6,507 bases of DNA. Origin: Roseburia sp. Lineage in GTDB: Bacteria; Bacillota_A; Clostridia; Lachnospirales; Lachnospiraceae. Position numbers and translations under genes: made by a program. The DNA lies in the NCBI GenBank assembly GCA_017547315.1, contig JAFYQA010000148.1, positions 1 through 6,507 of the forward strand. The letters run 5' to 3'. The notes below the pieces were generated by a model. The model was not told the origin of the DNA, did no database searches, and worked only from the letters and a program-made list of their open reading frames with translations. Position 1 is the stretch's first letter, and the number at the start of each line of letters is the position of its first letter. Positions 5,449-6,507 of this stretch are shown here, one piece after another.

Positions 5449-6507
5449 TTAGTTACGTTTCACACCAAGGAGTACTGTCTCGCCGTTGATGTTCCACTCT
5501 TTCTGATAACCATCCATGCTATCAGAAACTATATCTAAACCAAGTACGTCGCCTTTGATGTCTTCGCCATACTTAGCAAAAATATCAGATACTTTATTAT
5601 CTGCATTAAAGTAGATGGTAATCTTATCCATCACTTCGAATCCGGCTTCTTTACGCATTGTCTGAATCTTACTGATGATTTCACGCACGAAACCTTCTTC
5701 TAATAACTCTTCTGTAAGGTTGGTATCTAATACAACTGTTACTGTATTATCGCCATCTGTTACATAACCTTCTGCCTGAGTCATTGTGATAAGTAAATCT
5801 TCTTCTGCAAGTTTTACTTCTTCACTTACACTTGGTAATGCAAGTACACCATTTGCCTTTAACTCAGCCATTGCTGCGTTACCATCTAATTCAGCTAATG
5901 CTTTCTGAATCTGACCTAAGAATTTACCATACTTAGGACCTACGGTACGAAGCTGTGGTTTGAATGTGTAGCTTGTGTATGCGCTTACATCATCACTGAA
6001 GCTTACTTTCTTCACATTTAATTCTTCTTCGATAATTTCTGTAAAGAATTCTGGTAAAACTTCCGGTGCCTTTACAAACATGTTGCCGATTGGCTGACGG
6101 TTCTTGATGTTCGCTGCGTTACGGCATGCACGACCCATAACAACGATTTTAAGAACTGCATCCATGTTTTTCTCTAACTCTGCATCGATGAATGCTTCGT
6201 TTGCTACAGGGAAGTCACATAAATGTACACTTTCTAATGCACTCGCATCAACAGAACATACAAGGTTACGGTAGATGTCTTCTGCCATGAATGGAACCAT
6301 TGGCGCCGCACATTTTGCGATTGTAACAAGTGCTGTGTAAAGTGTCATGTAAGCGTTAATCTTATCCTGCTCCATGCCTTTTGCCCAGAAACGTTCACGA
6401 GAACGTCTTACATACCAGTTACTCATATCATCTACGAATTCATCTAATGCTCTTGCTGCTTCTGGAATACGGTAGTTCTCAAGGTTATTATCTACTGTCT
6501 TGATTAC
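5449..6507 (-). CDS. ileS: Isoleucyl-tRNA synthetase, C-terminal 352 residues (5' end outside window)
   Basis: The enzyme charges tRNA-Ile with isoleucine in the cytoplasm. The reading frame is open to the window edge, so the methionine at 6426 is internal and not a start. The fragment opens at the entry to the anticodon-binding domain: LDEFVDDMSNWYVRRSRERFW and then the helical stretch with APMVPFMAEDIYRNLV are typical of IleRS. After CRNAANIKNRQPIG comes a C-terminal extension of roughly 200 residues. It contains ITMTQAEGYVTDGDNTVTVVLD and EELLEEGFVREIISKIQTMRK, the arrangement I know from the long, eukaryote-like clade of IleRS (DUF5915 region). No C-terminal zinc-finger cysteines are seen, unlike the E. 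coli type. The catalytic HIGH and KMSKS motifs lie in the missing N-terminal part. The gene ends in TAA at 5451-5449, 70 bp before the glgP start; any T-box leader would be beyond the window. Confidence 0.95.
   Translation of the reverse strand, partial: VIKTVDNNLENYRIPEAARALDEFVDDMSNWYVRRSRERFWAKGMEQDKINAYMTLYTALVTIAKCAAPMVPFMAEDIYRNLVCSVDASALESVHLCDFPVANEAFIDAELEKNMDAVLKIVVMGRACRNAANIKNRQPIGNMFVKAPEVLPEFFTEIIEEELNVKKVSFSDDVSAYTSYTFKPQLRTVGPKYGKFLGQIQKALAELDGNAAMAELKANGVLALPSVSEEVKLAEEDLLITMTQAEGYVTDGDNTVTVVLDTNLTEELLEEGFVREIISKIQTMRKEAGFEVMDKITIYFNADNKVSDIFAKYGEDIKGDVLGLDIVSDSMDGYQKEWNINGETVLLGVKRN

Noticed and set aside
5449..6426. A separate gene starting at the methionine codon at 6426
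   Set aside because: The frame remains open to the window edge and encodes the expected IleRS sequence (LDEFVDD before MSNWYVRRS), so this is an internal residue.

Overview
The window reads as a piece of a low-GC Firmicutes chromosome, most likely a Lachnospiraceae-type gut Clostridium. The grounds are AT-rich DNA, GGAG-type ribosome binding sites, and proteins that resemble that group by memory (a YqeM-like methyltransferase, a membrane-anchored Hanks-type kinase, a clostridial glycogen phosphorylase and a long-form IleRS). No database search was possible, so the taxonomy is an inference.

Layout from left to right. Positions 1-606 (minus) hold the N-terminal 202 codons of a class I SAM-dependent methyltransferase whose 3' end lies outside the window. 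A 154-bp divergent spacer carries back-to-back candidate promoters. A plus-strand gene follows, best read from a TTG at 761 to 1801. It encodes a two-TM membrane protein of unknown function that resembles the DUF6709 type. It converges on, and overlaps by 45 bp, a minus-strand membrane-anchored Ser/Thr protein kinase (1757-2800). The terminator of the plus-strand gene lies inside the kinase coding sequence. Next comes a strong 16-bp-stem terminator (2858-2901) that ends the glycogen phosphorylase gene glgP (minus, 2913-5378). Upstream of it is the C-terminal third of isoleucyl-tRNA synthetase (ileS, minus, 5449-6507, 5' end outside the window).

The genes do not form one pathway. ileS and glgP are housekeeping and reserve-carbohydrate enzymes on the same strand with no visible terminator between them. 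The kinase has its own candidate extended -10 promoter just past the glgP terminator. The most interesting part is the kinase/membrane-protein convergent pair, with overlapping coding ends, a terminator nested in the antisense gene and no obvious kinase terminator. This arrangement invites antisense or collision effects between two membrane proteins. I see no mobile element, CRISPR array, tRNA or rRNA, and no clear evidence for a wholly new system.
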